Origin: Stenotrophomonas maltophilia
Lineage (GTDB): Bacteria > Pseudomonadota > Gammaproteobacteria > Xanthomonadales > Xanthomonadaceae
DNA length: 64,000 bases
Assembly (NCBI GenBank): GCA_009912235.1
Contig: WNDS01000002.1
Span: 620,001-684,000 of the forward strand
Direction: 5' to 3'
The notes below the pieces were generated by a model. It saw nothing but the letters and a program-made list of their open reading frames with translations. It had not been told where the DNA came from and made no database searches. Of this stretch, positions 1 to 10,353 are shown in pieces (positions within the stretch are counted from its first letter, which is position 1; every line of letters starts with the position of its first letter). The position numbers were made by a program, and so were the translations under genes.

Positions 1-1
1 C

Positions 2-145
2 CGTGTGCTGGATACCTATGCGGCCGGCAACGGCGGCTCGCGCGAGGGCCACGTGTTCAACCTGGGCCACGGCATGTCGCCGGACATGGACCCGGCCCAT
101 GTGCAGGTGCTGGTGGACGCGGTGCACCGCCACAGCCAGCGCTGA
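2..145 (+). CDS. hemE: Uroporphyrinogen decarboxylase, C-terminal end (partial)
   Basis: Only the last 47 codons lie in the window; the gene enters from the left edge. The fragment carries the conserved HemE tail, with [19 protein letters not shown] followed by a short helix that contains VHRHSQR. HemE decarboxylates the four acetate side chains of uroporphyrinogen III to give coproporphyrinogen III in cytosolic haem biosynthesis. The Asn-Leu-Gly-His-Gly stretch is the family's C-terminal signature. The catalytic N-terminal residues are outside the window, so integrity cannot be judged. The next gene starts 94 bases downstream on the same strand. Confidence 0.9.
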   Translation, partial: RVLDTYAAGNGGSREGHVFNLGHGMSPDMDPAHVQVLVDAVHRHSQR

Positions 146-177
146 CCCTGCTGTGCGCGTCGTGGCGGCACGGCGCG

Positions 178-214
178 CCATGATCGCGCCGTGACCTTCA
201 CTGCGCGATCATGG
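178..214. other. Hairpin between hemE and the MFS gene
   Basis: Bases 178-188 are perfectly complementary to 204-214 (11 bp, CCATGATCGCG) around a 15-base loop. The G+C-rich stem is not followed by a T tract on either strand, so it is not a standard intrinsic terminator. It could slow RNA decay at the hemE 3' end, or be a REP-like remnant. Confidence 0.4.
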
Positions 215-239
215 CGCCCCCACCCGCTGGTCCCCTGCA

Positions 240-1640
240 ATGAATGCCAACGCCACGTCCATCCGCCCCCTGCTCTGGCTGGTGTCGCTGGCGATCTTCA
301 TGCAGATGCTGGATTCGACCATCGTCAACACCGCGCTGCCGGCCATGGCCAGCAGCCTGGGTGAAAGCCCGCTGCAGATGCAGTCGGTGGTGTTCAGCTA
401 CGCACTGGCCGTGGCCACCTTCATTCCCGCCTCGGGCTGGATTGCCGACCGCTACGGCGCCCGCCGCACCTTCCTGGTAGCGATCATCCTGTTCACCGTG
501 GGCTCGCTGGCCTGCGCGCTGGCCCAGCACCTGCACCAGCTGGTGGCCGCGCGCGTGCTGCAGGGCATGGGCGGGGCCATGCTGCTGCCGGTGGGCCGCC
601 TGGCGGTGATGCGCTCGGTGCCGCGCGAGGATTTCCTGCGCGCCATGAGCTTCATCGCCATTCCCGCACTGATCGGCCCGCTGATCGGCCCCACCCTGGG
701 CGGCTGGCTGGTGGAAATCGCTTCCTGGCACTGGGTGTTCCTGATCAACCTGCCGATCGGCGTGATCGGGTTCGTGGCGGCCATGAAGATCATGCCCGAC
801 CACTACGCCAGCCACCGCACCCGCTTCGACCTGCGCGGCTATGTGATGCTGGCCTTTGCCATGGTGGTGCTGTCGCTGGCGCTGGACGGCACCGCCGGCA
901 TCGGCACGCCCAACGCGCTGGTGATGCTGATGACCGTGGCCGGGCTGGCCGCGCTGGTCGGCTACTGGCTGCACGCGGCCAACTCCACCGCGCCGCTGTT
1001 CTCGCTGCTGCTGTTCCGCGTGCCCAGCTACCGCATCGGCATCCTCGGCAACCTGTTCTCGCGCATCGGCAGCGGTGCCATGCCGCTGCTGATCCCGCTG
1101 CTGCTGCAGGTGGGCATGGGCATGAGCCCGATGACCGCCGGCCTGATGATGATTCCGGTGGCCGCCGCCGGCATGGTGTCCAAGCAGATGGCGGTGAAGC
1201 TGGTGGAACGCTATGGCTACCGCCGCGTGCTGATGGTCAACACGGTGCTGGTGGGCGTGGCCATGGCCAGCTTCGCGCTGATGACCCCGGGCCAGCACCT
1301 GGGGGTGCGGCTGGTGCAGCTGGCGCTGTTCGGCGCGGTCAATTCGCTGCAGTTCACGGTGATGAACACCGTGACCCTGCGCGACCTGGACCGCGAATTC
1401 GCCAGCCCCGGCAACAGCCTGCTGTCGATGGTGATGATGCTGGCCACCGGCTTCGGCGCGGCGGCGGCCGGCAGCCTGCTGGCCGCCTTCGGCGCGCACC
1501 TGGACGGCCACGGCGCCACCGCCGCGCTGCATGCCACCTTCATCTGCGTGGGTGCCATCACCCTGACCTCCACGCTGATCTTCTGGCAGCTGCCCGACGC
1601 CGGCCCCGGCCGCAAGGACGTGGAGGAAGTGGCCGAATAA
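240..1640 (+). CDS. DHA2-type MFS multidrug efflux transporter (MdtD/EmrB-like)
   Basis: A 466-residue polytopic inner-membrane protein, expected to export drugs by proton antiport. It has the MFS motif A in loop 2-3 (GWIADRYGARRTF, about residues 66-78). It also has the antiporter motif C region (PALIGPLIGPTLGGWL, about 140-156), which marks drug:H+ antiporters. The length and the N-terminal MLDSTIVNTALPAMA segment are typical of the 14-helix DHA2 group, which includes MdtD, EmrB and QacA. The ATG at 240 is the first in-frame start ahead of the first helix; no strong Shine-Dalgarno is visible. No membrane-fusion partner gene lies beside it, so it may act alone. The substrate is unknown. Confidence 0.85.
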   Translation: MNANATSIRPLLWLVSLAIFMQMLDSTIVNTALPAMASSLGESPLQMQSVVFSYALAVATFIPASGWIADRYGARRTFLVAIILFTVGSLACALAQHLHQLVAARVLQGMGGAMLLPVGRLAVMRSVPREDFLRAMSFIAIPALIGPLIGPTLGGWLVEIASWHWVFLINLPIGVIGFVAAMKIMPDHYASHRTRFDLRGYVMLAFAMVVLSLALDGTAGIGTPNALVMLMTVAGLAALVGYWLHAANSTAPLFSLLLFRVPSYRIGILGNLFSRIGSGAMPLLIPLLLQVGMGMSPMTAGLMMIPVAAAGMVSKQMAVKLVERYGYRRVLMVNTVLVGVAMASFALMTPGQHLGVRLVQLALFGAVNSLQFTVMNTVTLRDLDREFASPGNSLLSMVMMLATGFGAAAAGSLLAAFGAHLDGHGATAALHATFICVGAITLTSTLIFWQLPDAGPGRKDVEEVAE

Positions 1641-1655
1641 GGCCCCTGCCCCTAC

Positions 1656-1748
1656 GCATCCACGCCATGGGTGGATGCGGTTGCCCTTGTAGATCCACGC
1701 CATGCATGGATGCGGTTGCTTCTGTAGATCCACGCCATGCGTGGATGC
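1656..1748. repeat. Three tandem GTAG-type palindromic repeats (SMAG/REP family)
   Basis: Three near-identical units, each a short hairpin of the form GATCCACGCCATGnnTGGATGC, fill the gap between the MFS gene and the convergent kinase. Two units begin with GTAG. They resemble the SMAG repeats described from Stenotrophomonas maltophilia. The position between converging genes is typical of the family. Confidence 0.7.
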
Positions 1749-1755
1749 TTCTAGT

Positions 1756-4700
1756 TCAACGCCCCAACACCTGCGCGATCGCCGCCACCAGCAGCTCCCC
1801 GGTCACCGGCTTGCGCAGGAAACCATTGATGCCCACCGCTTCCACCTGCTGCTGCAGGTCGGCATCGGTCCGCGCGGTCACCGTCAGCAGCGGCAGCGTG
1901 TAGCCATGGTTGCGCAGGTGCTGGGCCAGCTCAAAACCGCTCAGCCCCGGCAGGTCCAGGTCCAGCAGGCCCACGTCGAAGGGGCCGCTGGAAATCTCGC
2001 GCAGCGCGGCCAGCGCGTGGCCGGCATGCACCACCTGGTGGCCACGCGCGGTCAGCAGCGCGCTGACCACGTCGGCCACGGTGGCATCGTCTTCCACCAG
2101 CAGCACCTGCTGCGGCGGCAACGGCGGCGCCTGCGGCAGTTCACCGGCCCCACCTTCGGCGCTCGGCTGCGCCGCCTCCAGCGACAACGCCAGCGGCAAC
2201 GCCACGGTGAACGTGGTACCGCTGCCCATCTGGCTCTGCACCTGGATATGGCCCTGCATGGCCATCGACAGTTCGCGGCAGATCGCCAGCCCCAGGCCGC
2301 TGCCGCCGTACTGCGCCGCCGTGCGCGCGCCATCGGCCTGCTCGAACCGGCGGAACAGGCGCTGCTGCTGCTCCTGGCTGATGCCCGGGCCGGTATCGCG
2401 CACGTCGAAATGCAGGCCGCGCTCGGCATCCAGCACGCGCGCGTGCAGGGTAATGCTGCCGCGGCTGGTGAACTTCACCGCGTTGGACAGCAGGTTGAGC
2501 AGGATCTGCCGTACCCGCATGGCATCGCCCATCGCCTGCAGGCCCGGCGGCAACTGGTCATCCAGCGTGAAGCGCAGGCCCTTGGCCGCGGCTAGCGGGC
2601 CCATCAACGCGGCCAGGTCCTGCAGCAGGCCAACCAGCGCGAACGGCCGCGACTGCAGTTCCAGCCGCCGCGATTCGATGCGTGCCAGGTCCAGCGCGTC
2701 GTTGACCAGGTGCAGCAGGTGCTGGCCGGCATGCCGGATCGACTGCGTGTAGCCGCGCTGCTGGGCATCCAGCGGCGACGCCAGTAGCAGTTCGCTCATG
2801 CCCATCACGCCGGTCATCGGCGTGCGGATCTCATAGCCCAGGTTGGCCAGGAAGCGGGTCTTGGCCGCCGAGGCCTGCTCGGCCAGTTCCTGATTGTGCA
2901 GCGCCAGCTGGTAGGCGTGGCGGCGCTGCAGGCGGCGCCGGTACAGCCAGGCGAACCAGCTGGTCAGCAGCAGCGCCAGCGAGACCAGCACCAGCAGGCC
3001 GGACAGGCTGCGCCACCATGGCGGCCGCACGCTGAATTCCAGGGTCTGCACGCGCGACCAGACCTGGTCGGCCGAGCGCGCCTGGACCTCCATGCGGTAG
3101 CTGCCCGGCGGCAGGCGCGAGAACAGGCGTTCGCCGGCCGGCCCCACTTCCACCCAGTCCGGGTCATAGCCGGCCAGACGGTAGCGGTAGACGTTGGAGG
3201 CCGAATCGGCGAAGGACAGCAGCCGCGCCACGATGCGCAGGTCGCGGTCACCGTCGGCGATCTCCAGCGGTGAATCATGGGTCAGGTCCAGCACCTGTTC
3301 GCCACGGCGCACCTCCACCCGCTCGATCACCAGGGGCGCACGGCGGGTGGACGGCCGCACCAGGGCGGGGTCGAACACCACCACGCCACTGGGCGTGCCG
3401 GCCACCAGCCGGCCACTGGCGCTGGCCATCAGCGTGTGCTCGCGGAACTCCTGGCTGGGCAGGCCATCGTGCACGCCATACAGGCGCACGTTCTGGTCAT
3501 CGGCACTGACCCGCAGCAGGCCACGCGGGCTGGTCGCCCAGGCCACGCCGTCATGGTCCACCACCAGGCCGTTGGCCGCGATGGCCGGGTAGCCGCGCTC
3601 GGCACCGATCACCGCCTCGCGCTGCAGCTGGCCCAGCGCCCAGCGATAGCGCGACAGGCGGCCGTCCTCGGACAGCCAGACATCTCCGTCGGTACCGATA
3701 TGCATGGCATGCACCGCAGAGGTCGGTGCGCCGGTCACCGGCAGGAACCGCGCCTGCTCGGGCAGCCACGGCAGCAGGCCACGGCTGCTGGCCACCCACA
3801 GGTGGTCCTGCGGCCCACAGGCCAGATCCAGGTTGAGCTGGCCGGCCTGTAGGCCAGCCTCGCCGTTGTCCAGCTGGTGCAGCACGTGGCCGTCCAGGTC
3901 GCGCTGCTGCAGGCCGGCCGGTGACATCACCCACAACAGGCCGCCATCGCAGAGGGCCATGGCCTCGGCGGCACCATCCTGCGCGGCGTCGGTGGCCGCA
4001 TCGGTGTCCCAGCGCCGCAGTTCGTCAGTGCGCGGGTCGTAGCGCAGCAGCGCGTCGATGGAGCCGATCCAGACGCGGCCGTTGCGGTCCTCGCGTACCG
4101 AAGTCAGCCAGTGGTTGCCGTTGACCCAGGTGCGGTACTGCTGGATATCGCCGGTGGCCGGATCGAAGCGGTCCAGCGCACCATGGCTGCCGACCGTCCA
4201 CACCCCGCCGTTGCGCGACGGGCTGGTGCCCAACACATAGCCGTTGCGCAGCGAACTGTTGTCATCTTCAAGCCGTGAGAACACCGCGAACTGCCACCAG
4301 CGTGGCAGCAGGTGCCACAGCCCGGCATTGGTGCTGGCCAGCCAGATGCCGCCCTCGCGATCCTCGTAGGCACCGGTCCAGTTCGGCCGCACCAGCCCGC
4401 GCGCCACGGCGCTGTACAGCGGCACGGTACGGTACTGGCCGTTGGCGCCCCGGCCCAGCCCGCTGCGGGTATCGAGCCAGTAGCCGCCCTGTTCGTCGCG
4501 CAGCATCATGCCCAGGATCTGCTCGCCCGCCGGCAGCGCCCAGTCCGGTGCGCCGAAGCGGCCGTCGGCATGGCGCACCACGGCGCCACGGTAGGTGTTG
4601 ATCCACAGGCTGCCGTCGGCATCGGTGGTCAGCCCGTTGATCAGCTGGCCGGGCAGGTGTTCGCTCGGCTCGCGGTCGAAATCGGCGCCGGTCCAGCGCG

Positions 4701-5289
4701 CCAGGCCGTGCTTGGTGCCCAGCCACAGCGTGCCGTCCGGCTGGGTGGCCAGGTACGGCACCGAAGCGGCCGGCAGGCTACGCGGGTTGCCGGCTTCGGG
4801 CAGGAACCGCTGCAGGCGATCGTTGGCATCGAGCCGGTACAGCCCGCCTTCGTGGGTGCCGAACCAGATCGCCCCGTCCGGCGTGCCGGCAATGCTCCAG
4901 ATGGTGTTGCTGGCCAGCAGCGGCCGGCTGCCGCGGTCGAAGAAGTGCAGCTGCCGACGGTCGGCCGACATGCGCACCAGGCCGGCATTCTCGGTCCCGA
5001 TCCACAGCCGGTTGCGCGCATCGACGTACACGCTCCAGATGCGGTTGTCGCGCAGGCCATCCTCTGCCCACCAGATGCGGTAGCTGCGCCCGTCATAGCG
5101 GGCCAGGCCGTCATTGGTGGCAATCCACAGCTAACCATAGCGGTCCTCGGCCATGCGGTTGACCGTGTTGGACGGCAACCCGTCGAACACCGTCACCTGC
5201 CGCGGCGTGGGCGGCACCGGCTGCGCCGCCAGCGGCAACGCCCAGCACAGGGCCAGCAACAGCATCCGCCACCGGCCCCAAGACCCCAC
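1756..5289 (-). pseudogene. Reg_prop hybrid sensor histidine kinase, broken by an in-frame TAG and lacking the phospho-accepting His
   Basis: The gene has 1,178 codons including stops. The GTG at 5287-5289 is the likely start: AGGAG lies 7 bases upstream and a signal peptide (MLLLALCWALPLAAQ) follows. After it come many Reg_prop beta-propeller repeats of the type LWIGTxxGL (about 45-660), a Y_Y_Y domain (about 670-755), one membrane helix (762-783), HisKA (about 805-875), HATPase with DTGPGI (to about 1020) and a C-terminal receiver with LLDLDLPG. Codon 53 is TAG (5131-5133) with the propeller frame intact on both sides. The HisKA H-box reads NLGYEIRTPMTG, so Tyr (codon 2833-2835, TAT) replaces the catalytic His. 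The adjacent paralogue keeps His. A shorter product could start at 5031 but would have no signal peptide. The ligand is unknown; relatives often sense carbohydrates. Confidence 0.8.
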
Positions 5290-5391
5290 GCACGTTCTCC
5301 TGCTGCTTTCATGTCCACGCCCGCGCACCGCGCACGGGCCTTGCCGATGGTAAACCCAAGCGTGCCGGTTGCCGTCCATCAGCCGCGGCAC

Positions 5392-8300
5392 TCAGGCATC
5401 GGCCTGGCGCTGGGCACGCGCCTGGGCGATGGCCACCACCAGCAGGTCGCCGGTGACCGGCTTGCGCAGGAAACCATCGAAACCGGCCGCCAGCACCTGC
5501 GCTTCGGCATAGGCATCCGAGCGTGCGGTCACCGCTACCAGCGGCAGGTCGTAGCCCATGGCATGCAGCTGGCGGGCGATGGCGGTTCCATCCAGCGCCG
5601 GCAGGTCCAGGTCCAGCAGGCCCACGTCGAAACCACCGGTGGCCATCTCGGCCAGCGCCGCCAGCCCGTGCAGCACGTGCACCACGTCATGGCCACGGCT
5701 GCGCAGCAGGCCGGCAATCACCTCGCCCACCGTCGCATCATCCTCCACCAGCAGGATGCGCAGCGGCGGCAGCACCGGCAGCGCTTCATCGCTGCCATCG
5801 GTGCGGCCCGGCGCGGCCTGGCAGGTCCAAGGCAACGGCAGGTCCACGCTGAAGCGCGCGCCGTGCCCCGGCCGGCTGTCCACCGCGATGGTGCCGCCCA
5901 TTGCCACGGCCAGCTCCTGGCAGATCGCCAGGCCCAGCCCGCTGCCGCCGTAGCGCAGCGCCGTGCGCGGCCCATCGGCCTGCTCGAAGCGCAGGAACAG
6001 CCGCTGCTGCTGGTCTTCGTTGATGCCCGGGCCGGTGTCGCTGACAGTGAACACCAGCCCGCTGCCATCCTCATGCAGCCGCACGCCCAGGCCCACGCTG
6101 CCACGTTCGGTGAACTTGATGGCGTTGCCCAGCAGGTTCAGCAGGATCTGCCGTATGCGTGCCTCATCACCACTGACCGTCACCGCGCCGGGCAGCGCTG
6201 CGCTGCGCTCGAAGGCCAGCTGGCGGCGGCGGGCCATCGGCTCGTGCAGGGCCTGCAGCTGGTCCAGCAGCGTGGCCAGGTCGAACGGACGGATGTCCAG
6301 TTCCAGCCGCCCGGCCTCGATGCGAGCCAGGTCCAGTGCATCGTTGACCAGCCGCAGCAGGTGGTTGCCGGCCTTCTGGATCGACACCGCATAGCCTTGC
6401 TGCTGCGCATCCAGCGGGGTGGACAGCAGCAGCTCGCTCATGCCCATCACGCCGGTCATCGGCGTGCGCACTTCATGGCCCAGCGTGGCCAGGAAACGGC
6501 TCTTGGCCTGCGAGGCCTGCTCGGCCAGCTGCTGCTTGTGCAGCGTCAGCTGCCATGCCTGGCGACGGCGCAGCGATGCGCGCACGCGCCACAGCACCGC
6601 CAGCGCCAGCAGCACTGCCGCCACCGCGTAGCCCACCAGCGCGCCGGTGCTGCGCCACCACGGCGGCAGCACCGTCACCTGCAGCACCTTGGACGGCGTC
6701 CACGGCCCGTGCGCGGCGCTGGCCTGCACTTCGATCTGGTACTCACCCGACGGCAGCCGTGACAGCGTGCGCTCGCCCTCGGCATCCTGCTCGACCCAGT
6801 TCTGGTCATACCCGGCGACCCGGAAGCGGTAGCGGTTGCCCTGCGGGTTGGCGAAGGACAGCAGGCGCGCGGATCTGCAGATCGCGGTCGTCCGGGCCCA
6901 GCGTGACCGGGCCCTGCGGGGGCAGCTCCTGCCAGCCCTGGGCATCATCGCGGCGCACCCGCAGCTGGCCGATCACCAGCGACGAGGCCGGCAGCACCAC
7001 GTCTGCCGCTTCCGGGTCGAAGCCGACCAGGCCGGTCTGGGTGACCGCCAGCACGCGGCCATCGCTGCCCAGCGCCGGCGGGCGCCCGGTGAATTCCGCA
7101 TCGGGCAGGCCATCGCGCTCGTTGAACTGGCGCAGGCTGCGGCTGGCCGGGTCCCAGCGCAACAGGCCGCGCGGCGTGGTCGCCCACAGCTTGCCATCGC
7201 TGGCCAGCGCCAGGCCGCCCATGCTGATCGCCGGCACGCCCTGCGCGGCGCCTATGCGCTCGCGCAGCTGCAGGCTCAGACCGTCCCAGTCATAGCGTTC
7301 GAAGGCCCCCTGCCGCGCAAGCCACAGCGAGGTGGGCGAACGCCACAGCAGGTCGTAGATGCTGCCGCCGGCAACGCCCGGCACGGCTTCAAAGCGCTCG
7401 GCCTGCTCGCGCCGCACGCCCATCTCACCCACCACCCAGGCCTTGCCGCGCGCATCGAAGCGGATCTGTTCGATCGGGGCATCGCCGGTGCTGCGCAGCG
7501 CGTCCATCGGGAAGGTGCGCAGCAGACGGCCATCGCTGCTGCGCTGCTGCAGGCCCAGGTTCATCACCGACAGCCACAGCGTGCCATCCGGTGCCTGCCG
7601 CATCAGGTCGATGCGCTGGCGCAGATCGGCGCCGCCTTCCAGCGGCCACTCGCGCAGCTGCCTGCGTGCCGGGTCGTACAGGCTCAGGCGCCCGGCACGG
7701 CCCAGCCACAGCCGACCGTCCGCGCGCGGCAGCACCGACCAGACCGCGCCGCTGCCCAGCTGCTCGTCGCTGGCCAGCAGGTGCAGCACGCCCTGCGGGT
7801 CCAGGTGGTAGACGCCATGGGCCGAGCCGACATAGAAATCGCGGCCACGGCTGGCCGCACTGAGCAGGTACTGGCTGTCCAGCGGCTTGCCATCGAGCTG
7901 GAACCAGGTGGAAAAGCGCTGCCAGTCCGGTGGCAGGTAGGCCAGGCCCTGGGTCAGCAGCGCCACCCACAGGCCGCCTTCGTGGTCCTGCAGCATGTCC
8001 AGCACGCCGCTGTGGCCGGTCAGGAAGCCGCTGCCACGGTCGCCATCCAGCCGCCGCACGCTGGCGTCATCGCCGCGCAGCAGGCCATCGGACGTTCCCG
8101 CCCAGACCCGCCCACCGCGGTCACGCTGCACCAGCGCCGAACGCAGCTGGTCGCTGCCCTGCCACGCCGGGCGCTGCACGCCATCCTGCGCATCCACATG
8201 GAAAAGGCCGTCAGTCTGGCTGCCCACCCATACACCGCCGCGGCCATCGCGGCTGAGGCGCAGCACCGCCACTTCGCCCAGCCTGGCCGGCGCCACCGCC

Positions 8301-8941
8301 ACGAAACGGCCGCCGTTCCAGCGCGCCACGCCCGCTTCGGTGCCGATCCACAGCCGGCCGCGGTCATCCACCAGGCTGCTGTAGACCGTGTCGCTGGGCA
8401 GGCCACCGTGGGCATCGCCGTGCTGGAAGCGTTCCAGGCGGCCGTCCTCGTGCAGCCGGCAGACACCGTCGGTGCTGGTGCCGATCCACAGCGACTGCTG
8501 TGCGTAGGCCAGCGTCCAGAACTGGCCGTGGCAGCGTTCGTTGACGCTGTTGAACACCTCGAAACGCTCGCGGTCGGCGCCCAGCCGGGCCAGCCCTTTG
8601 CCGTTGGCGCCCACCCACACGCGGTCCAGCGGGTCGACCAGCAATGTCTCGATCTCATTGCCCGGCAGCGAACCGGCAACATCCGGGTCGTGCTGCCAGA
8701 CCCGCAGTTCGGCGCCGTCGTAACGCGCCAGGCCGCCATCGGTGGCCGCCCAGACATGGCCCTGGCGGTCCTGGGCCAGCGCCACCACCATGCGCGAGGG
8801 CAACCCTTCGGCAGCGCCAAAGCGGCGCAGGCGCGCGGCTTCACCGGTGCTGTCGGCGGCCATGGCCACGCCACCACCGGCCCACAGGGCCAGCCCCACC
8901 AGCATGCTTCGTGCCCATCCCGGGTACCTGCCGCGACTCAT
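5392..8941 (-). pseudogene. Reg_prop hybrid sensor histidine kinase, second copy, frameshifted near 6865-6872
   Basis: Start ATG at 8939-8941 has a strong AAAGGGGG Shine-Dalgarno and is followed by a signal peptide ending near VAMAADST. The order of parts matches the downstream paralogue: beta-propeller repeats, Y_Y_Y domain, one membrane helix, HisKA with intact [10 protein letters not shown] (His at 6475-6477), HATPase and a receiver domain. The frame breaks inside the Y_Y_Y domain. The DRDLQI segment continues in one frame and [12 protein letters not shown] in another. Restoring two bases in the alternating CG run at 6865-6872 joins them and aligns with DRDLRIVARLLSFA of the other kinase. 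The restored protein would be 1,183 residues. The two kinases lie head to tail about 100 bases apart and look like a duplication. Confidence 0.8.
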
Positions 8942-9130
8942 CCTGATCCCCCTTTCCTGCCGGCGATTGTCACACACGCCGCCGCCTGCCGCCGCGCGCA
9001 GCCAGTGGCACCAATGGCGAAACAGCCTGTTTCCAGCCCTGTCGACACCACGAACTGTTGCAGCCATGCAGGCATCGGCGCCACGCGGCAGTGCGTATGA
9101 TCGGCCCGACGCCCCTTCCGAGCCCGAGCC

Positions 9131-9781
9131 GTGACCCTGCGCCCACGCCTGTCCCTGCTGTTGCTGCTGCTGGCCGCCCCGTTGGCGCAGGCCGCCAACG
9201 AGACCTACCGGCTCGACCCCGTGCATACCCGGGTGATGTTCGCCATCGAGCACGCCGGGTTCTCGCAGGCGCTGGGCACCATTTCCGGCAGCAAGGGCGT
9301 GCTGGCCTTCGACCCGGACGACTGGGCCGCCGCGCGGCTGGACGTGGAGATTCCCATCGCGCAGCTGGACCTGGGCGATGCCGCCTGGAACAAGGCCACG
9401 CTGGCCCGCAACCTGCTGGACGGCGCACGCTTTCCCAGCGCGCACTTCGTGTCCAGCCATGTGCAGGCACACGATGTCCACCACGCCACCGTGACCGAGC
9501 AGCTGACGCTGCGCGGGGTCACCCGCGAGGTGGCGCTGGAGGTGACGCTCAACGCGCTCAAGCGCCACCCGCTGCCGCCGTTCCGCCGTACCGCCGGCTT
9601 CTCGGCCACCACCACGCTCAGCCGCAGCGCGTTCGGCCTGACCAGCTGGCCCAGCGTCATCGGTGATGCCGTGCAGGTGCGCATCGAAGCCGAAGCCACC
9701 CTCGACCGCACGGCCGTGCCGGGAACTCCGGACGCTGATGCCCACTCCGATACCCCGACGGCCACCAAGGACCCCGCATGA
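9131..9781 (+). CDS. YceI family periplasmic protein, first copy
   Basis: A 216-residue secreted protein with a GTG start and a clear signal peptide (LLLLLLAAPLAQAA). The body has the YceI lipocalin-like pattern: YRLDPVHTRVMFAIEHAGFS at the front, a central ARFPSAHFVSS segment, and TLRGVTREVALEVTLN. YceI proteins bind isoprenoid-type ligands such as polyprenyl chains. They are often encoded with cytochrome b561, as here: the stop overlaps the next start (ATGA at 9778-9781). The extended acidic, Thr-rich C-terminus after about residue 195 is not part of the fold. The gene diverges from the kinase pair, leaving a 189-base shared upstream region. Confidence 0.85.
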   Translation: MTLRPRLSLLLLLLAAPLAQAANETYRLDPVHTRVMFAIEHAGFSQALGTISGSKGVLAFDPDDWAAARLDVEIPIAQLDLGDAAWNKATLARNLLDGARFPSAHFVSSHVQAHDVHHATVTEQLTLRGVTREVALEVTLNALKRHPLPPFRRTAGFSATTTLSRSAFGLTSWPSVIGDAVQVRIEAEATLDRTAVPGTPDADAHSDTPTATKDPA

Positions 9782-10350
9782 CCGCCAAGAACACGTCCGC
9801 CGCCTGGGGCAGTGTCAGCCAGACCCTGCACTGGCTGATCACCCTGCTGATCCTCACCCTGGGCATCGTCGGCCTGACCATGGGTGAACTGCCGAAGACG
9901 CCCAAGTACTTCTGGGTCTACACCGCGCACAAGTCGATCGGCATCACCGTGCTGGCGCTGGTGGTGCTGCGGCTGGGCTGGCGCCTGTATGCCGGTGCCC
10001 CCGAACCGGTACCGGGCACGCCCACCTGGCAGGAACGCATCGCCAGCGCCACCCACTGGCTGCTGTACGTGCTGATGTTCGGCATTCCGCTGTCGGGCTG
10101 GCTGTACGATTCGGCCAGTGGGCTGCGCCCGTTCCGCTGGTTCGGCCTGGTCGATGTGCCCAAGCTCAGCGCGCCCGACCCGCAGGTGGTGGCCGTGTCC
10201 CATGCCATCCACGAATACGGGTTCTGGCTGCTGGTTGCCGTGGTGCTGGCGCATGCCGGTGCCGCGCTGTACCACCACCTGTTCCAGCGTGATGCCACCC
10301 TTTCCCGCATGCTGCCACGCGGCTGGCTTGCCTCCCCCCAGAAGGACTGA
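9778..10350 (+). CDS. Cytochrome b561 (CybB-type), inner membrane
   Basis: A 190-residue four-helix membrane protein of the bacterial b561 family. Haem-ligand histidines are visible at SQTLHWLITLL (helix 1), YTAHKSIGI (helix 2), AHAGAALYHHLF (helix 4) and in the intervening helices. E. coli members oxidise quinol and pass electrons to periplasmic acceptors or superoxide. It sits between two yceI genes with a 4-base overlap upstream and 3 bases downstream, so all three genes are almost certainly translated from one mRNA. A joint role in quinone or isoprenoid handling is inferred from this context. Confidence 0.88.
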   Translation: MTAKNTSAAWGSVSQTLHWLITLLILTLGIVGLTMGELPKTPKYFWVYTAHKSIGITVLALVVLRLGWRLYAGAPEPVPGTPTWQERIASATHWLLYVLMFGIPLSGWLYDSASGLRPFRWFGLVDVPKLSAPDPQVVAVSHAIHEYGFWLLVAVVLAHAGAALYHHLFQRDATLSRMLPRGWLASPQKD

Positions 10351-10353
10351 CCG

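Noticed and set aside
198..1733. Long minus-strand ORF opposite the MFS transporter, and similar antisense ORFs opposite fadE (33297-35306), the TonB receptor (28005-30923) and the glycosidase (53611-56862)
   Set aside because: High GC genes leave open antisense frames. These translations are rich in His, Gln, Arg and Gly, contain no domains, and lie exactly opposite clearly coding frames.
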